Shown here one piece after another: positions 24,271-33,285 of a stretch of DNA of 64,000 nucleotides (the first letter of the stretch is position 1; each line of letters starts with the position of its first letter). The position numbers were made by a program, and so were the translations under genes. Source of the stretch: Azolla caroliniana (lineage: Eukaryota; Polypodiophyta); contig JBHGNT010000009.1 of assembly GCA_043228905.1 (NCBI GenBank), positions 11,098,001-11,162,000 on the forward strand, in the 5' to 3' direction. The notes under the pieces were generated by a model. It had not been told where the DNA came from, searched no databases, and was given only the letters and a program-made list of their open reading frames with translations.

Positions 24271-24455
24271 ATGACTTTATGGAACTATAAGGGTGCACTT
24301 TGTACACACCCTGGCCATCTAGAGGAGATTTTGAAGGTATCTGACATACTTTTTTTAGTAGAAACACATCAAAGTCCAAATCGAGGATTGCCATGAGTTG
24401 ACGGTTGTTACTCCTAAGGGCTGGACAATAGCCTAACACAGGGTGTCTACAGAAG
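24271..24455 (+). pseudogene. LINE ORF2 endonuclease start, truncated
   Basis: An ATG at 24271 opens MTLWNYKGALCTHPGHLEEI and continues DILFLVETHQSP, matching the N-terminal strand and catalytic Glu region of AP-type LINE endonucleases. A TGA occurs near 24395 and the sequence is lost before about 24480, next to the Gypsy-2 LTR. The 5' location of the truncation means RT is absent. Confidence 0.7.
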
Positions 24456-24555
24456 ACACTTCACCAAAGGGTGTTACGGCGAGGTAACTTAGACTAACAA
24501 TTGATCAGACCTTTATCGGCTACTTAAGCAACATATCATGAATCTTAATACACGC

Positions 24556-25280
24556 TGTCGTGAAGAAAACCGTTCCCAGGCACATGTATCATGAATCTTA
24601 ATACACGCTATCGTGAAGCAACATATCATGTATAGCGTGTGTGAACCGGCCCTTACACGTGGGCACGCCCCTTGTTGTATAGTAGATAGGTAGGCACAGA
24701 AGTCGAATCCTAGGTAGCAATATTCTATAGGGAGAATCAAGGAGTATCTCTGTCCGAAAGGACAGAGAATTAATGTGATGTAAACGGGTGAAACGGCCTC
24801 CCTCCTTGAGCTATAAAAGAGAGGGAGACGGGGGGAGAAGGTATCGCGTGCTAGAGGGGACGAAGTGCTGTCGGACTGGGACCGAGCTCTTCTTCTCTGT
24901 CGTTCTCCATAGCTTTCTTTTGCACAGGTTCTTAGGAGGCTGATTCTGCTCCGTGGAACGCCCGTGTGCTTCCGGCAGAATCTCCATCTTTCTCCCCTGT
25001 GTGCGTGGGTGATCAAGCGTCGGCATCCATCTCGCCGACCTGATCGGCTGTAACCGTTCGAGTCGTCCGCATACATACAAATACATACATATTTTTTATA
25101 TGCATACGCTAGTGTTCTCAACTCGTGTCTCCTGTGTTGATTGGGCCGCGTCCCCGTGTGCTTCTTTGTCTATACGTGTGTGAGCGTCTCTCTCTTTCTC
25201 CCTCCTTTCTCACCTATTCCTCGGTCCAAGACCCCAGTGGTCCCGCCTTGTTCTCCACGCACGCGCGTAGCAACGCAACA
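24556..25280 (+). repeat. Gypsy-2 5' LTR
   Basis: Starts TGTCGTGAAGAAAACCG and ends GCAACGCAACA, about 725 bp. It has a CTATAAAAG box at 24811 and the U5-like motif at 25227-25246. The first ~30 bases and 20 upstream bases are repeated 51 bp further on (24589-24620), so the left boundary is uncertain by that distance. Confidence 0.75.
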
Positions 25281-25285
25281 TCATT

Positions 25286-25302
25286 TGGTGAACCCGACGT
25301 GA
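25286..25302 (+). other. Primer-binding site of Gypsy-2
   Basis: TGGTGAACCCGACGTGA, five bases inside the LTR end. The identical 17-mer lies on the minus strand at 40843-40859 next to the Gypsy-3 LTR, which supports its role. The tRNA is not identified here. Confidence 0.7.
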
Positions 25303-25324
25303 ACAAGCGGCAGAGGAGTAGAAG

Positions 25325-25685
25325 ATGAGGGGGTCAGACCTCGCAGAAGCCATGGCTTCGGTTATGGACCATATAGTGAGTGCGAGCGAAGGCACCGGCG
25401 CCCTTGATAGGGCTATCGAGGCGGTTGTCGGTACGATCGGCCGGTTTAGTAAGAAGGATACCACGAGCTACTTGGCGTCCTACCGGGCTGAGATGGTAAT
25501 GAGGGACATTCCGGAAGAGAGGCGCCTAGCCGGATTCCCTCGAGTGGCGATGTCGGGCATCCATACAGAGGTGCTCGAGGTACGGGCCGAGACTCGGACC
25601 TGGGAGGAGTTCGAAGGTCGGCTCCTCAAAAAATATGGGCTTGAAGATGCACTTCGACTTTCGAAGCGGGACTTCATGGAGTGGG
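25325..25685 (+). pseudogene. Gypsy-2 gag, N-terminal exon-like half (split by insertion)
   Basis: Starts at ATG 25325 (MRGSDLAEAMASVMDHIV) and runs open for 120 codons to the insertion point, including the capsid-like WEEFEGRLLKKYGLEDALRLS. Its continuation in frame is at 31446, once the inserted Gypsy-1 and one GTGGG are left out. Confidence 0.85.
25681..25685. repeat. Target-site duplication GTGGG of Gypsy-1 (left copy)
   Basis: GTGGG at 25681-25685 and 31446-31450. Omitting the element and one copy gives an unbroken gag reading frame across the site. Confidence 0.95.
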
Positions 25686-25818
25686 TGTCAGGAACTCTAT
25701 TAAGGCAGAGAAGGAATTAGTACTAAAAGAAGGATTAGTACTATTGTTGGGGAATAGTACTAAGACAGAGAAGGATTAGTACTATGAGAGGTGTCGAACT
25801 TTGAGAGAAGGAATGAGT

Positions 25819-25862
<44 letters not shown>

Positions 25863-26152
25863 TGATGCGAAAGATATATGTATTATATGACGGAAGATAT
25901 ACAACAGTAGTTAGAAGGCTTAAGACTGGCGTTGAACCGATTTGGTTCGAACTAATGCCTTGCGCCTCCTTTTATAGTGTCTTCAGGAATACTCCTGAAG
26001 TTTCTAGAATGTTCCAGAGAAATCTGGAATATGCATCAATTTCCCAATAAAACCTAAATGAAAATAATATCCTTCAAATTACAATTCATAACCTAATGGT
26101 AAAGTCTCGACCCGTGTAACAAAAGGTTATGGGTTCGAGTCTAGTTATGACA
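25686..26152 (-). repeat. Gypsy-1 3' LTR
   Basis: 467 bp, TG/CA ends. It contains (GA)n at about 25820-25857 and a tRNA-like B-box GGGTTCGAGTC near 26130 on the + strand. It supplies the last bases of the pol stop codon. Confidence 0.97.
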
Positions 26153-29100
26153 CTATCCCCCCTTTAAAACGACGAGTTTCACGAGTCGTTTTGGATTGAG
26201 GACCCGGTTTCTCGGGATATCGTCGATGGAAGTCTTCTAGAAGAGCACGAGCATTGGTCACATTCTCGATCGGTTCCCAAGTACGCTCGCTGGGACTATA
26301 TCCTAGCCAATCGACTAGATAGTAGAGCTTGTTGCGAACAATCTTGGAATCGAGGATGGCAGCGACCTCATACTCAGGTCCATCTTCGAGCTCGATAGGA
26401 GGTGGAGGTTGTATAGTACGTCCTGGGATAGTGCTCTCGTGATAGGGTTCGAGGAGAGAACTATGAAACACCGGGTGTATCCGAAGTTGCGGAGGTAGCT
26501 CGAGACGAAAAGCGACATCATTAATCTTCCCGATAATACGGAAAGGACCTAATCGCCGATAATCCAACTTCTCACATGGGCGAGTAGTCTTGATGTGTCG
26601 TCGTAGCAGCCACACCCGATCTCCAATGTTAAAACTGGATGGAAGTCGATGACGATCTGCGTAGTCTTTGTGTGATTGTTGAGCTTGCTGGAGTTGAGTA
26701 GATAAATCCGCTTGTATCTTGCGTAACCGCTCCAAACGATCCTCCGCGCAAGGATTTGTGGACACTTCTGGGGTTTCAAGGACACACCACCGGGGATGAT
26801 ATCCCGTATAAGCGTAGAATGGCGTGACTTTAGTCGATGCGTGGATAGCGTTATTATAGGCAAATTCGGCGAACTGAAGAATATCTGCCCAGTCATTCTG
26901 ATGATAGTTGAGAAAGCACCGCAGATACTGCTCCAGTGTTTGATTTGTTCGTTCGGCTTGACCGTCGGTTTGTGGGTGGTAGCCGGAGGAGAGGTTACAA
27001 GTGACCTTTAGCATTTTAAAAAGGTGCTTCCAGAATTTTGACACAAACTGGGGTCCACGATCGCTGATGATATTATCAGGGAGTCCATGATGCCGACATA
27101 CTTCCCGCATGACAATTTCGGCGGTGTCTTCACTAGATATTTCTTTAGTACATGGTAAGAAATGAGCCATCTTCGTATATCGATCCACCACTGTGAGAAT
27201 CGCACTGAATCCCTTAGAGACTGGAAGATCTGTAATGAAGTCAAGAGCAATGGATTGCCATGGCTTGCTTGGAATTGGTAATGGTTCTAATAAACCATAT
27301 GGATGATGTCTTGGCATTTTCGCTCTGCAGCATGTATCGCAAGTCCGAACAAAATCTTCGACAAATTGTCGCATACGGGGCCACCAGAATGATCGTTGTA
27401 CTAAATCTAATGTTTTAGTACTACCAAAATGTCCTGCTGTATATGTGTCATGGCAGTTTTGTACTACTCGAAGGCGGCAAGAACCATTAGGAACATACAA
27501 AAGTTCTTTAAAGAAGAGTAATCCATCACAGTATTTGAATTGCCGATAATCCGTACCTGGTGATTGTGATTGTGAACATGACGCTCGAGAGGGGTCAATT
27601 TGTGCTAGTATAGCTTGGGCGAAAGCGTCAGTCTTCAAGTCCTCACGTATAGTATTGGTAATGTCGGAATCCACGGGCATGTCAAAGACCTGTGCTGCTT
27701 GCAGTCGTGCTGGACCCAAGATTACTTGCTTCTGGTTATCGAAAGCTGGCTCACCGGGACGTGGTGTTAGATACGAACGCCGTGATAATGCATCTGCCTT
27801 CCCTTGGTGCTTCCCCGGACGATATGTAATTTTGAAGTCGAAGCGTGTGAGGAAGTGGGCCCACCGAGCTTGACGTCGATTCAGTACACGAGCATCTTGA
27901 AAGTAGGCAAGGTTCTTGTGGTCACTGAATACAGTGACCTGATGAGGAGATCCCTCCAGGAAATGCCTCCATTGCATAAAAGAATCAACTATTGCTAATA
28001 GCTCTTTATCATGAATTTCGTAGTTGATTTCGGCGGCGTCAAACTTACGGGAGTGGAAAGCCACAGGATGTAGCTTCTCGTCGTTACCCTGTTGTGACAG
28101 AATGCTCCCCAATGCGAAATCCGATGCGTCAGCTTCGATAATGAATGGTTTTTCTGGATCCACATGACCTAAAATTGGAGCTGATGTAAACGCCTTCTTA
28201 AGACTCTCGAAAGCCATGTCCGTCTCTTTAGACCAAATGAATGATTGTCCCTTCCTGGTGAGCTGTGTGAGAGGCAGCACAATTTTTGAGTAATTTTGTA
28301 TGAACTTCCGGTAGAAATTTGCAAAGCCTAGGAAGCATTGCACATCCCGCACCGAACGCGGAGTGTGCCATTCTATCATCGTTTTGACCTTGGCTGGGTC
28401 CATAGATATGCCTTCTGAGGAGATGACATAGCCGAGAAACTCCACTTGGTTGCACCCGAAACTACATTTCTCTAACTTTGCATACAGACCATGTTCTCGA
28501 AGTCGTTTTAGTACTAATAGTACATGAGAATCATGTTCTTCTTGGGTCTTTGAATAAACCAGTAGATCATCCAAATAGATGATCAAAAAATCATCCAAGA
28601 GATCTCGAAATATATCATTCGCCATGTGCTGGAAGACTGCCGGCGCATTAGTGAGTCCGAACGGCATGACCGTATACTCGAAGTGCCCATATCTGGTGCG
28701 AAACGCGGTCTTCCATTCATCTCCTGGTCGGATCCGTACGAGGTTATAGGCTCCTCGTAAGTCGATCTTCGTGAAGAACTTGGCACCGTTGATCCGTTCT
28801 AAAAGACTTGAGATAAGGGGAAGAGCATACCTATTTCTTACTGTGACCTTATTCAAGCCACGGTAATCTACAACGAGTCGAAGCGAGCCATCTTTTTTCT
28901 TGACGAAGAAAATGGGTGCGCCGGCTGGAGATTTCGAATGCCGAATGAAACCGTTCTCCAAATTCTCCTCTATATAGGCTCGAAGGACTTCTAGCTCGGT
29001 TGGTGACAAATTGTAGATCGGCCCCCATGGCGGCTCTTTTCCCGGTTGTAAGTCGATGGCGCAGTCGTACGGCCGATGATGAGGAAGTGTGTTGGCTTGT

Positions 29101-29756
29101 ACTTTATCGAACACATCAGCATACTGACGATACTTCTCGGGAAGTTGAACGGTGGACTCCTCTTTGGTGGTGCTGGAGGGTTGTACTGATATTGCAAAGA
29201 GAAACATTTCCTCCTTGCGCCCTTCCTCACGCAACTGACGTAGCGAAATGGTTGCAACCTTCTGGGTAGATCCTTGGGTTTGTCGCAACCGGATTTCCCT
29301 TGTCCTCCAATCTATGTCTGGGTCATGTAACTCGAACCATGGTAATCCTAAAACTATGGGATGTTCTGGAATACTAATAATATTAAATGATACTACACAT
29401 GTTAAGTTATCTAGGACAATATTAACGGGTTCCAACTCTTCTATGATATTACCAGAAGCAATGGGACGACCATCAATGACTACTACTGAGGCTGGACATG
29501 GGAGCTTTTTGAGAGATATTTGATGAGCTCGGGCAAAATTCCTATCCATGAAGCAAGAATTAGCTCCGGAATCTAGAAGGGCTAAGGTATGTACTGGAGG
29601 GGTACTTTTAGTACTAACTGCTACTTGGGCTACGAACACATCACTAACTTGCTTAGAGGGAATGGAACCACTAATGGGCTGCACAGATCTAGGGCTGTCC
29701 AACCAAATGGCTCCTATTTTGGCTGGACTTAGTCGTTTAACTCTTCTTCTAATTGG
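26145..29756 (-). CDS. Gypsy-1 pol polyprotein (protease-RT-RNase H-integrase-chromodomain)
   Basis: Open for about 1,200 codons, with no ATG at its beginning (the first possible start is TTG at 29702), which fits production as a Gag-Pol fusion. Counting from that TTG: protease LLDSG at 44-46; RT about 210-400 with YLDD at 376-379; RNase H from EADAS (523); integrase HHCC (H751, H758, C788, C791) and D821, D881, E917 with the D-35-E spacing; chromodomain about 1110-1165 (YEVAAILDSK ... YLVDWLGYS ... TWEPIENV). The chromodomain places it among chromoviruses. All catalytic residues are present. The frame ends in the 3' LTR. Confidence 0.95.
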   Translation of the reverse strand, partial: PIRRRVKRLSPAKIGAIWLDSPRSVQPISGSIPSKQVSDVFVAQVAVSTKSTPPVHTLALLDSGANSCFMDRNFARAHQISLKKLPCPASVVVIDGRPIASGNIIEELEPVNIVLDNLTCVVSFNIISIPEHPIVLGLPWFELHDPDIDWRTREIRLRQTQGSTQKVATISLRQLREEGRKEEMFLFAISVQPSSTTKEESTVQLPEKYRQYADVFDKVQANTLPHHRPYDCAIDLQPGKEPPWGPIYNLSPTELEVLRAYIEENLENGFIRHSKSPAGAPIFFVKKKDGSLRLVVDYRGLNKVTVRNRYALPLISSLLERINGAKFFTKIDLRGAYNLVRIRPGDEWKTAFRTRYGHFEYTVMPFGLTNAPAVFQHMANDIFRDLLDDFLIIYLDDLLVYSKTQEEHDSHVLLVLKRLREHGLYAKLEKCSFGCNQVEFLGYVISSEGISMDPAKVKTMIEWHTPRSVRDVQCFLGFANFYRKFIQNYSKIVLPLTQLTRKGQSFIWSKETDMAFESLKKAFTSAPILGHVDPEKPFIIEADASDFALGSILSQQGNDEKLHPVAFHSRKFDAAEINYEIHDKELLAIVDSFMQWRHFLEGSPHQVTVFSDHKNLAYFQDARVLNRRQARWAHFLTRFDFKITYRPGKHQGKADALSRRSYLTPRPGEPAFDNQKQVILGPARLQAAQVFDMPVDSDITNTIREDLKTDAFAQAILAQIDPSRASCSQSQSPGTDYRQFKYCDGLLFFKELLYVPNGSCRLRVVQNCHDTYTAGHFGSTKTLDLVQRSFWWPRMRQFVEDFVRTCDTCCRAKMPRHHPYGLLEPLPIPSKPWQSIALDFITDLPVSKGFSAILTVVDRYTKMAHFLPCTKEISSEDTAEIVMREVCRHHGLPDNIISDRGPQFVSKFWKHLFKMLKVTCNLSSGYHPQTDGQAERTNQTLEQYLRCFLNYHQNDWADILQFAEFAYNNAIHASTKVTPFYAYTGYHPRWCVLETPEVSTNPCAEDRLERLRKIQADLSTQLQQAQQSHKDYADRHRLPSSFNIGDRVWLLRRHIKTTRPCEKLDYRRLGPFRIIGKINDVAFRLELPPQLRIHPVFHSSLLEPYHESTIPGRTIQPPPPIELEDGPEYEVAAILDSKIVRNKLYYLVDWLGYSPSERTWEPIENVTNARALLEDFHRRYPEKPGPQSKTTRETRRFKGGIVS
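26153..26165 (-). other. Polypurine tract of Gypsy-1
   Basis: AAAGGGGGGATAG on the minus strand directly ahead of the 3' LTR; primer for plus-strand DNA synthesis. It is also the last part of the pol coding sequence. Confidence 0.85.
29697..29741 (-). promoter_or_regulatory. Putative -1 frameshift signal between gag and pol
   Basis: On the minus strand: heptamer GTTAAAC (29741-29735) read in gag as G-TTA-AAC, followed by GAC-TAA (gag stop), a 6-nt spacer from the heptamer, and then an 8-bp stem GTCCAGCC / GGTTGGAC (29728-29721 with 29704-29697, one G-T pair, 16-nt loop). Slipping back one base puts the ribosome into the pol frame, which is open from 29756. The heptamer is also kept in Gypsy-1 copy 1. 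Confidence 0.65.
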
Positions 29757-30898
29757 CTAAGGACATCAAATTTGTTTGCGAGATTCGGACTATTAGTACT
29801 ATTAGGACTATTATGACTATGAGGATTATCAGAGATTCCTACTGAAATAGACTCGGGTTTAGTATAGTCAGAACTAACAATGACTTGGTTTACCTGCCTT
29901 CTTGGTCTATGGGGACAGTTTATCGCGATATGCCCTGGTCCACCGCAATAAAGGCATAATCGGTTTGTTCGGCGTCGTTGCTTTTCCTCCTCCGATAGCG
30001 GCCCACGACGACGTGTAGTGTCAATTTCCATTGGAGTTGGAGTACTTACTGGAGGCGCATTATGTGACTCCCTTTGAAAAGGTTTCGCTACCACTGAGGC
30101 ATAGGTAGGCTCGGATCTTGCCCTCGGCATCTGAAATTGTCGTTCCGAACGTCGCTCGAAGAGGCGGTTGTCACATCTGACCGCTCGACTGATTGCTTCT
30201 GTTAATGATTTTGGCTCTTCAGGGAAAGTCAAGAGTAAATCCTTGACATCGTTGCGTAGACCATAGCGGAACTGCTCCATCAATGCTTGATCATCCCAGG
30301 GGATATCGGCGGCGAGTAGGCGGAAATCTGCAGCATATGCGGAGGCTGGACGGTCACCTTGGCGTAATCGCCGGATTTTGTTGATTGCAATCCTTATGCT
30401 GTCAGTATCTCCAAAACATGCTTTAAACTCACTTATGAATTCTTCAAAATTATTTAGTACTGGAGATTCCTTTTCTAGTAGCGGAGCGAACCATGCTAAT
30501 GCTGAGCCATTTAACAACGTGCCTACTAAACCCACTCGTGATGCATCGGTGGGATATCGGGACGGATGCATTTGAATAACTAACCGTACCTGGTTAAGAA
30601 ACCCTCTAAACTGCGATCGCGTTCCATCGAACTTCGTGGGAAGGCCAATCTTGGGTTCTTTATGAATCCCTTGTGCTCCGTGCCCTTGTTGTTGCATTGC
30701 TACGATGGTTGCTTCGAGTTGTTGCACGCGTAACGCAAGTTCCCCATGCTGTTGTTGCGTTTGCTGCTTTTCTAAGGAAATTTGCTGAAGATCCCCCAAC
30801 AAGCGTTGATTTTCTTGTTCCAAAGCATGAAACTTCTCTTTCAAGCATTGAAATTCCGAGAAAACGGATTGATACTCTTCAGCGCTAACGGTGGCCAT
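29729..30898 (-). CDS. Gypsy-1 gag (389 aa)
   Basis: Starts ATG at 30898 and ends TAA at 29729-29731. The N-terminal ~75 residues form a Gln/Glu-rich coiled coil (EKFHALEQENQRLLGDLQQI). The capsid region (about 90-270) has the Retrotrans_gag pattern with GLVGTLLNGSALAWF and FEEFISEFKACFGD. A single CCHC knuckle CLYCGGPGHIAINC lies near residue 330. The product packages element RNA and forms the particle. The last codons overlap the pol frame, with a GTTAAAC heptamer just before the stop. Confidence 0.95.
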   Translation of the reverse strand: MATVSAEEYQSVFSEFQCLKEKFHALEQENQRLLGDLQQISLEKQQTQQQHGELALRVQQLEATIVAMQQQGHGAQGIHKEPKIGLPTKFDGTRSQFRGFLNQVRLVIQMHPSRYPTDASRVGLVGTLLNGSALAWFAPLLEKESPVLNNFEEFISEFKACFGDTDSIRIAINKIRRLRQGDRPASAYAADFRLLAADIPWDDQALMEQFRYGLRNDVKDLLLTFPEEPKSLTEAISRAVRCDNRLFERRSERQFQMPRARSEPTYASVVAKPFQRESHNAPPVSTPTPMEIDTTRRRGPLSEEEKQRRRTNRLCLYCGGPGHIAINCPHRPRRQVNQVIVSSDYTKPESISVGISDNPHSHNSPNSTNSPNLANKFDVLSQLEEELND

Positions 30899-30986
30899 GG
30901 GATGAAGGAAAAGGGAAATAAGAGACTAGTAGGAAAGGAGGGAGACAGAAGGAAGAGGGAGACTAGTAGTGGAAATCGGTTCAAAC

Positions 30987-31119
30987 TGTCAGGAACTCTA
31001 TTAAGGCAGAGAAGGAATTAGTACTAAAAGAAGGATTAGTACTATTGTTGGGGAATAGTACTAAGACAGAGAAGGATTAGTACTATGAGAGGTGTCGAAC
31101 TTTGAGAGAAGGAATGAGT

Positions 31120-31155
<36 letters not shown>

Positions 31156-31445
31156 TGATGCGAAAGATATATGTATTATATGACGGAAGATATACAACAG
31201 TAGTTAGAAGGCTTAAGACTGGCGTTGAACCGATTTGGTTCGAACTAATGCCTTGCGCCTCCTTTTATAGTGTCTTCTGGAATACTCCTGAAGTTTCTAG
31301 AATGTTCCAGAGAAATCTGGAATATACATCAATTTCCCAATAAAACCTAAATGAAAATAATATCCTTCAAATTACAATTCATAACCTAATGGTAAAGTCT
31401 CGACCCGTGTAACAAAAGGTTATGGGTTCGAGTCTAGTTATGACA
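30987..31445 (-). repeat. Gypsy-1 5' LTR
   Basis: 459 bp; the 8-bp difference from its partner is in the GA tract. The leader beyond it begins GTTTGAACCGATTTCC, the likely primer-binding region; it does not match the initiator-Met type used by the Copia elements here. Confidence 0.97.
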
Positions 31446-33282
31446 GTGGGTGGAGACCCCCGACAAAGGAAGGAACACATTAGTGCTCCTCCGGGAGTTT
31501 GAGGAACGCTTCGTGCGCCTCTCGGTGCTTGACCGGACCATTCTGAACACAAGTCGTGTCCTATTGTTTGTTAAGTCAGTTGACGAGCGGGATCGGGAGC
31601 AAGTAGGCCTCCTATTGGACACTGATGACGGGTTGACAGCCGACTGGGCCGTGGTGAAGAGGGTTTGTGGCCGTTTCGACAAACAGCGGGAATGGGTTGA
31701 CAAAGGATCGACAGGGGCGGGCTCTGTCGCAGCAAGGAAGCTCGAGCCAACACCACCAACGCGAAGGGAAGAGACCCGAGATTGGCTCGAGACCGGATCG
31801 TCTTCGACCGGCATGGTCAAGGGCTCGCCCGGGGAAGCAGCTCTGGAGGAATTGACGCGGATGGTAAAGGATCTCCAGATCGCCCAGGCACGGAGGGATG
31901 GTGACGAACAGGCCCGTGACCGACGACCTCTGGCTGGAAACATGTGCATGTGGTTTCACGTGGTTGGCCACATCCGGAAGGACGGCAAGGACTTTGCCGA
32001 GGCAATGAGAAGCAACGTGGTGTACCTGTGGAACGGTCGGGTGCATGCCAACGAGACCCGAAGGCCCCTGGATCTGAACGTCTGGCGAGGAGGTATGAAA
32101 AGGCTGATGGAGGAGGCGGCGGCTCGTCACGCGGAGACCGTCCACTACTCGGCGTCAACTGGTATTCGGGTCGGAGGTGGCGAGGCCCCGAAGAAGAACA
32201 AAGCCGGGTTCTGTCCGACGATGCTAGAAGGCCTTGCCGGCGCACGACTAAGGAAAGAAGAGGCGAACCGCGCGGGAAAACGGGTCCGGGAGGTAACCGG
32301 GTGGAGTGACCCGGTGGAAGACAAGACGGGCTTCGTCGAAGCCGCTTGTCAAAACTACGAGGCTCTGGTGGAGGACAAGCGGGTAGGAAAAACCGGAGGG
32401 GCCGGACCCTCGCAACGATATGAAACTCAATTCGGGCAAAGGCGGAATGAGGCCGATGTAACCGGCGCCCAGGATAATCCCAAGAAGGGCGGGTACCGAT
32501 TGGGCACAGAAATCGAAAGATCCACGGACCTGCGAAAGGTCCTGGAAGAACGAATCCTTGATAGCAAGGTGGAACTGTTGCTGAGGGAACTGCTCGGGAT
32601 CGCCAAGAAGGAGTTCCACGACTCCATCGTAGACTTGGTAAAAAGGAAGAGGCTGTCGACGGAGACAGAACCGGAGAAGCCGGTGGAGGTGCGAACGACG
32701 CACATAGAGGACATGGCGCTGGAAGACGAGTTGGCGGAGAGCCACTATTCGAGGCCGCACTGGGCCAGAGCGACCACGGAGACCCCCGTGAAGATCGGAG
32801 ATGGTCATGAACCGGTGGTGGCGTTGGTGGACCACGATTCAGAAATCAATTTGATGTCCATGGACTTCTACAAGAAAGGGAAATGGCCGATCAACACCAA
32901 GCACGGGGGGAAAATACGGGCAGCGACGCGTGCCACCGAAGAACTGCATGGAGCCTGCCCGAATGTATGAGTAAAGATCGGCGATGCCGAGATTGACCAG
33001 CACTTCTTCGTGCAGGAGACGTCCTCACACCCGGTTATACTAGGAGAACCGTACATCACGGCAGCACGGATGGAGACCAAGGTGCTGGACAACAGCTCGG
33101 CCTATGCAAGGGTCAAGAGCCAGGATGGGCGCCACTCGGTCCAGTTCCTGACGGTGAGAGCGAACCATGAGCGGAACCGCGAGACCCTTGGGGGCGAAAG
33201 CCGAGAGGATTTTTAGAGAGGGCTATCAATGCGTGGGGCCGCGATAGTCCGGACACTCTGGGAAAACCCCACAAGTATACGA
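31446..33282 (+). pseudogene. Gypsy-2 gag C-terminus and protease
   Basis: Open from 31450 to a TGA at 32968, about 506 codons: rest of gag, an Arg/Glu-rich linker, and a retropepsin-like segment VALVDHDSEINLMSMDFYKK where the usual D-x-G shows Asp in place of Gly. After the TGA the same frame continues with HPVILGEPYITAARME (protease C-terminal strand), stopping at TAG 33214 and 33283. No CCHC knuckle was found in gag. Confidence 0.75.
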
Positions 33283-33285
33283 TAG

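Larger units (their letters stand above)
25686..31445 (-). mobile_element. Gypsy-1 copy 2, intact Ty3/Gypsy chromovirus-type retrotransposon
   Basis: 5760 bp with 5' LTR 30987-31445, 3' LTR 25686-26152, TSD GTGGG, gag (29729-30898), pol (26145-29756), and a polypurine tract AAAGGGGGGATAG (minus strand, 26153-26165). No stop or frameshift is seen within gag or pol. The LTRs differ by two or so substitutions and by the length of one GA microsatellite, which marks a recent insertion. It sits inside Gypsy-2 gag. Confidence 0.97.

Noticed and set aside
31612-32835. Minus-strand frames opposite Gypsy-2 gag (e.g. 31612-32145, 32248-32835)
   Set aside because: Shadows of the sense frame, which carries gag/protease motifs and continues into pol.
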